64,000 bases of DNA from Fundicoccus ignavus (GTDB taxonomy: Bacteria > Bacillota > Bacilli > Lactobacillales > Aerococcaceae), in assembly GCF_009659375.1 (NCBI RefSeq), contig NZ_WJQT01000004.1, positions 124,001 through 188,000 of the forward strand, in the 5' to 3' direction. The translations under genes were made by a program, and so were the position numbers. Under the pieces are notes generated by a model that worked only from the letters and a program-made list of their open reading frames with translations, searched no databases and was not told the origin of the DNA. Numbering within the stretch: the stretch's first letter is position 1; every line of letters begins with the position of its first letter. Positions 60,950 to 64,000 of the stretch are shown piece after piece.

Positions 60950-62455
60950 TTGCAACCGAGAGTAAATCAACTTAAAATTGGTGTAGTTCTATCATATATT
61001 TCAAAAGTTATTCAGATAGTAGTAGGATTACTTTATACACCTATAATGATTCGCCTTCTTGGTCAGAATGAATATGGTTTGTATAACATTGCTACTTCCG
61101 TAATTGCTTATCTAGGTATATTAAATTTTGGCTTTAGCAGTGCTTATATGCGATTCTATTCTAGATACAAAATAGAAGATGAGAAAAACAAAATAGCTAC
61201 ACTTAATGGTATGTTTTTATTAATATTTTCAGCATTAGGAATTATAGCAATTATTGCTGGAATCATTGTGACAGTAAATGTTGATGTTATGTTTGGGAAA
61301 ACCTTACTAAAAGAAGAAATTATAACAGCCCAAATACTTATGTTGATTCTCGTTATCAATTTGGGGGTTTCATTTCCTGTAATTGTTTTTAATACATTTA
61401 TACAAGCAAATGAAAAATTCATTTTTCAAAATGCACTTCAAATTTTAAGGCAAGTAAGTACACCTCTGATTAGTTTACCCCTTTTATTAACTGGGTATGG
61501 CTCTATAGGAATGGTAATTGGTACTGTAACTGTAAATATCATTGTGGAAATTATAACAGTTTATTATACCTTCAAAAAAATGAATATATCTTTTTCATTT
61601 AATGAATTTGATAAACCACTAATGAAAGAAATGACAATCTATTCTTCTTTCATTTTCATTAATATGGTAGTTGATCAAGTTAATAATAATGTTGATAAAA
61701 CAATCTTGGGTAGATATAGTGGAACAATTCCAGTTGCAATTTACAGTGTTGCATTAACACTTAATTCATACTACACACAAATTTCTTCAGGAATCTCAAA
61801 TGTATTTATCCCAAGGGTCCATCGAATGGTATCAGCCAATGTGGATAATATTGAGTTGACAAAACTATTTACTAGAATTGGTAGGATACAGTTTATAATG
61901 CTGTCTGTAATTTTATCTGGTTTTATTTTCTTTGGACGACCATTCATAGGTATATGGGCTGGAGAAGATTATTTTACATCCTATATTACTACTTTGATTT
62001 TAATGATACCAATCACCATACCATTGATTCAGAATATAGGCATTGAATTTCAACGTGCCAAAAATATGCATCAATTTAGATCTTATCTTTATTTATTTAT
62101 GGCAATAGGAAACATTATTATTTCAATTCCACTTTCCATTAAATATGGAGCAGTTGGTGCCGCATTAGGAACTGGTTTATCCTATGTTTTAGGGAATGGA
62201 ATTGTTATGAATTGGTATAACCATACAAAAATTGGATTAGATATGAAATACTTCTGGAAAGAGATTGCAAAATTTTTTCCGGCTTTTATTCCGCCTGTAA
62301 TTTACGGAATTCTCATAAACAAATTCGTTGACTTATATATTTTGAAAAATTTGCTTATTAATGGACTAGTATATGTTGCAATATTCGTAGTTTCTATGTG
62401 GTTTTTGGGATTGAATAAGTATGAAAAAGGGCTAGTTAGAAGTCCGTTTAAATGA
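60950..62455 (+). CDS. Wzx-type polysaccharide flippase
   Basis: 501 residues, about 12-14 membrane helices, MOP superfamily. The N-terminus VNQLKIGVVLSYISKVIQIV and LYTPIMIRLLGQNEYGLYN are typical. It carries the lipid-linked repeat unit across the membrane for the Wzy polymerase. Start TTG 60950 behind TTGAGGAAAA. The only intact flippase in the locus. Confidence 0.92.
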   Translation: MQPRVNQLKIGVVLSYISKVIQIVVGLLYTPIMIRLLGQNEYGLYNIATSVIAYLGILNFGFSSAYMRFYSRYKIEDEKNKIATLNGMFLLIFSALGIIAIIAGIIVTVNVDVMFGKTLLKEEIITAQILMLILVINLGVSFPVIVFNTFIQANEKFIFQNALQILRQVSTPLISLPLLLTGYGSIGMVIGTVTVNIIVEIITVYYTFKKMNISFSFNEFDKPLMKEMTIYSSFIFINMVVDQVNNNVDKTILGRYSGTIPVAIYSVALTLNSYYTQISSGISNVFIPRVHRMVSANVDNIELTKLFTRIGRIQFIMLSVILSGFIFFGRPFIGIWAGEDYFTSYITTLILMIPITIPLIQNIGIEFQRAKNMHQFRSYLYLFMAIGNIIISIPLSIKYGAVGAALGTGLSYVLGNGIVMNWYNHTKIGLDMKYFWKEIAKFFPAFIPPVIYGILINKFVDLYILKNLLINGLVYVAIFVVSMWFLGLNKYEKGLVRSPFK

Positions 62456-62474
62456 TAATTTTGGAGGTGCACTA

Positions 62475-63893
62475 TTGAATACAACTGAATTTGAAATGAA
62501 AAAAGTATACAGTGAGGCTAGTGGCGCTATGTCGGTAGTTGATTCGAATATTAGGATGAGAATGAATGAATATGGACTTTTTGAAGAGTCCTTAATTGAT
62601 GATAACAGCGAAATCTCCCAAACAGCAGTGTTCGTTTCACCGAATCTAAATAAAGAAACAAATGAATCAGAAGTTGCTGAGAAACTATATGCTGGCGATA
62701 GCGGTATATCTTTTGATGAAAGAATCGGTTACTATCATTCGACATATGTTGGACACGTTTTAGAAGGAGATTATCGGAATAATGCTAGCTCAGGAGGTAT
62801 GGCAACTTGGGTTTTTAAAGAGTTATTCGATAATAATTTAATTGATTATGTTATACATGTTAAAAAAAATTCGGATTCAAATAGTAATCAAATGTTTAAA
62901 TATGACATTTCTTCTTCAATCAAAGAAATAAAAGAAGGCGCAAAAACTAGATATTATCCAGTAGAAATTTCTGAGGTAATGGATAAAGTTAAAGAACAAC
63001 CTGGCCGTTATGCAATAATAGGAATACCTTCGTTCATTTATTCAGTGAGATTATTAGCTATGACCGATCCAATTTTTAAAGAACGCATTAAATATACAAT
63101 CGGATTAGTTTGTGGACATCAAAAAAGCACAAAGTTTTCAGAATCAATGGCTTTTCAAGTTGGAATTAAACCGGGTGATTTAAAAGATATTGATTTTCGA
63201 CATAAATTATTAGATCGACCAGCAAGCTCATACGCTGTTAAAATGACTGGACTTATTGACGGCGAAATGAAAACAGTAGTTAAACCAAAGTCAGAATTAT
63301 ATGGTCAAAATTGGGGGTGGGGTTTTTTTAAACCAACTGCCTCTGATTTTACTGATGATGTATTTAATGAAACCGCTGACCTTGTTGTTGGAGATGCTTG
63401 GTTACCTGAATATACTACAGATAGCCAAGGCAATAATATAGTCATAGTCCGTAATAAAGAAATTGATAATTTAATTAAAAAAGCTATGAAATCCCAGCTC
63501 ATAAAAATGGATGTTGTTGATAAAGAGATTATATTTAAATCACAAGCTTCACATTATCGTCATACACATGACGAGTTGGCTTATAGACTGCATGTAAAAG
63601 ATAAAGAGAAAGAATGGCGTCCGAGCAAAAGGGTATCAGCCAATCCTAATTTAAGTAAAACTCGGCAGGAAATCCAAGATTTAAGAAAGATTATTTCTGA
63701 CCAAAGTCATATTCTCTATCAAGAAGCTGTTATACGAAATGATTTTAATTATTTTGTCAAACAAATGACACAACATACATCTCGGTACACTGCATTATAT
63801 AAGACTATTAATAGAAGAGATCGTTTCAAAAGGTTTTTAAAAATGAAACCTCATGAAATTTTCAGTAAGTTAATGAAAAGACTGAAGAAATAG
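62475..63893 (+). CDS. FrhB/FdhB-like (coenzyme F420 hydrogenase beta-type) protein
   Basis: 472 residues. NNASSGGMATWVFKELFDN, YAIIGIPSFIYSVRLLA, and later DLVVGDAWLPEYTTDSQG N follow the FrhB_FdhB N- and C-terminal domain pattern seen in capsule loci, probably a flavin-using reductase of sugars or of the pyruvyl step. The ferredoxin-like cysteines often found at the N-terminus of this group are absent; I see a single cysteine (LVCGHQ). The first ~80 residues are not recognised. TTG 62475 with GGAGG at 62463. Confidence 0.8.
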   Translation: MNTTEFEMKKVYSEASGAMSVVDSNIRMRMNEYGLFEESLIDDNSEISQTAVFVSPNLNKETNESEVAEKLYAGDSGISFDERIGYYHSTYVGHVLEGDYRNNASSGGMATWVFKELFDNNLIDYVIHVKKNSDSNSNQMFKYDISSSIKEIKEGAKTRYYPVEISEVMDKVKEQPGRYAIIGIPSFIYSVRLLAMTDPIFKERIKYTIGLVCGHQKSTKFSESMAFQVGIKPGDLKDIDFRHKLLDRPASSYAVKMTGLIDGEMKTVVKPKSELYGQNWGWGFFKPTASDFTDDVFNETADLVVGDAWLPEYTTDSQGNNIVIVRNKEIDNLIKKAMKSQLIKMDVVDKEIIFKSQASHYRHTHDELAYRLHVKDKEKEWRPSKRVSANPNLSKTRQEIQDLRKIISDQSHILYQEAVIRNDFNYFVKQMTQHTSRYTALYKTINRRDRFKRFLKMKPHEIFSKLMKRLKK

Positions 63894-64000
63894 AAAAAGA
63901 GCATCTAAGTTTCATATGAGTTAATTAGCTTTTAAGGTAATTGTTTTGTACTAGCTTAATGAGCTTTTTTTTCATAAATTATTCAAAAATAGTGCGAAGA
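63894..64000. other. Window end, no gene
   Basis: AT-rich; AGCTT-AAT-GAGCTTTTTTTT near 63955 could be a weak terminator of the FrhB-like gene. Confidence 0.35.

Overview
The window looks like a chromosomal segment of a low-GC Gram-positive bacterium of the Lactobacillales, plausibly Aerococcaceae or Carnobacteriaceae (inference from gene content; no rRNA is present to confirm it). Supporting points are a sufCDSUB iron-sulfur operon, a CIRCE-controlled groESL operon, AGGAGG-type ribosome binding sites, a lipoprotein-dependent CUT1 sugar transporter, LysM and LytR-CpsA-Psr wall proteins and a Wzy-type capsule locus.

1-17.2 kb is mostly housekeeping sequence: hairpin-bearing tandem repeats at the left edge, a GntR regulator divergent from sufCDSUB, groES-groEL, an aquaporin between two copies of an intergenic repeat, a 12-unit 42-bp hairpin array, a GH2 glycosidase, a MazG-like protein, a YhcH-family protein, a tiny orphan type I-E-like CRISPR array and a YkuD L,D-transpeptidase.

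17.2-30.4 kb is accessory DNA. The last ~95 bp of the L,D-transpeptidase gene plus its terminator recur at about 25.35, 25.55 and 28.19 kb. These copies bracket first an isomalto-oligosaccharide operon (LacI regulator with three identical operators, lipoprotein, two permeases, DUF624 protein, GH13 glucosidase; no ATPase), and then a three-gene cassette of a Phd-like/HARE-HTH protein, a GIY-YIG protein and a tandem GIY-YIG protein behind two palindromic operators. I consider this cassette the best candidate for an undescribed toxin-antitoxin or defence system. It is followed by sulfatase and IS30 remnants and a broken RES-domain gene.

30.4-64 kb begins with a secreted four-LysM beta-lactamase-fold protein and then becomes a large, decaying capsule locus. 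Intact parts are an LCP ligase, a sugar epimerase, a CapD-type dehydratase, Wzz and Wze, a Wzy candidate, the PssD/PssE glycosyltransferase pair, other glycosyltransferases, a polysaccharide pyruvyl transferase, a Wzx flippase and an FrhB-family protein. Between them lie many pseudogenes (second wze, DegT aminotransferase, UDP-glucuronate epimerase, pssE, wzx, acetyltransferase, wecB, galU, glycosyltransferases), one intact IS30 and IS1380 and IS21 debris. Three complete UDP-glucose dehydrogenase genes and two ugd relics recur along the locus, with nearly identical 3' halves, which suggests ugd served as the homology for successive cassette exchange. No priming phosphoglycosyltransferase is visible.
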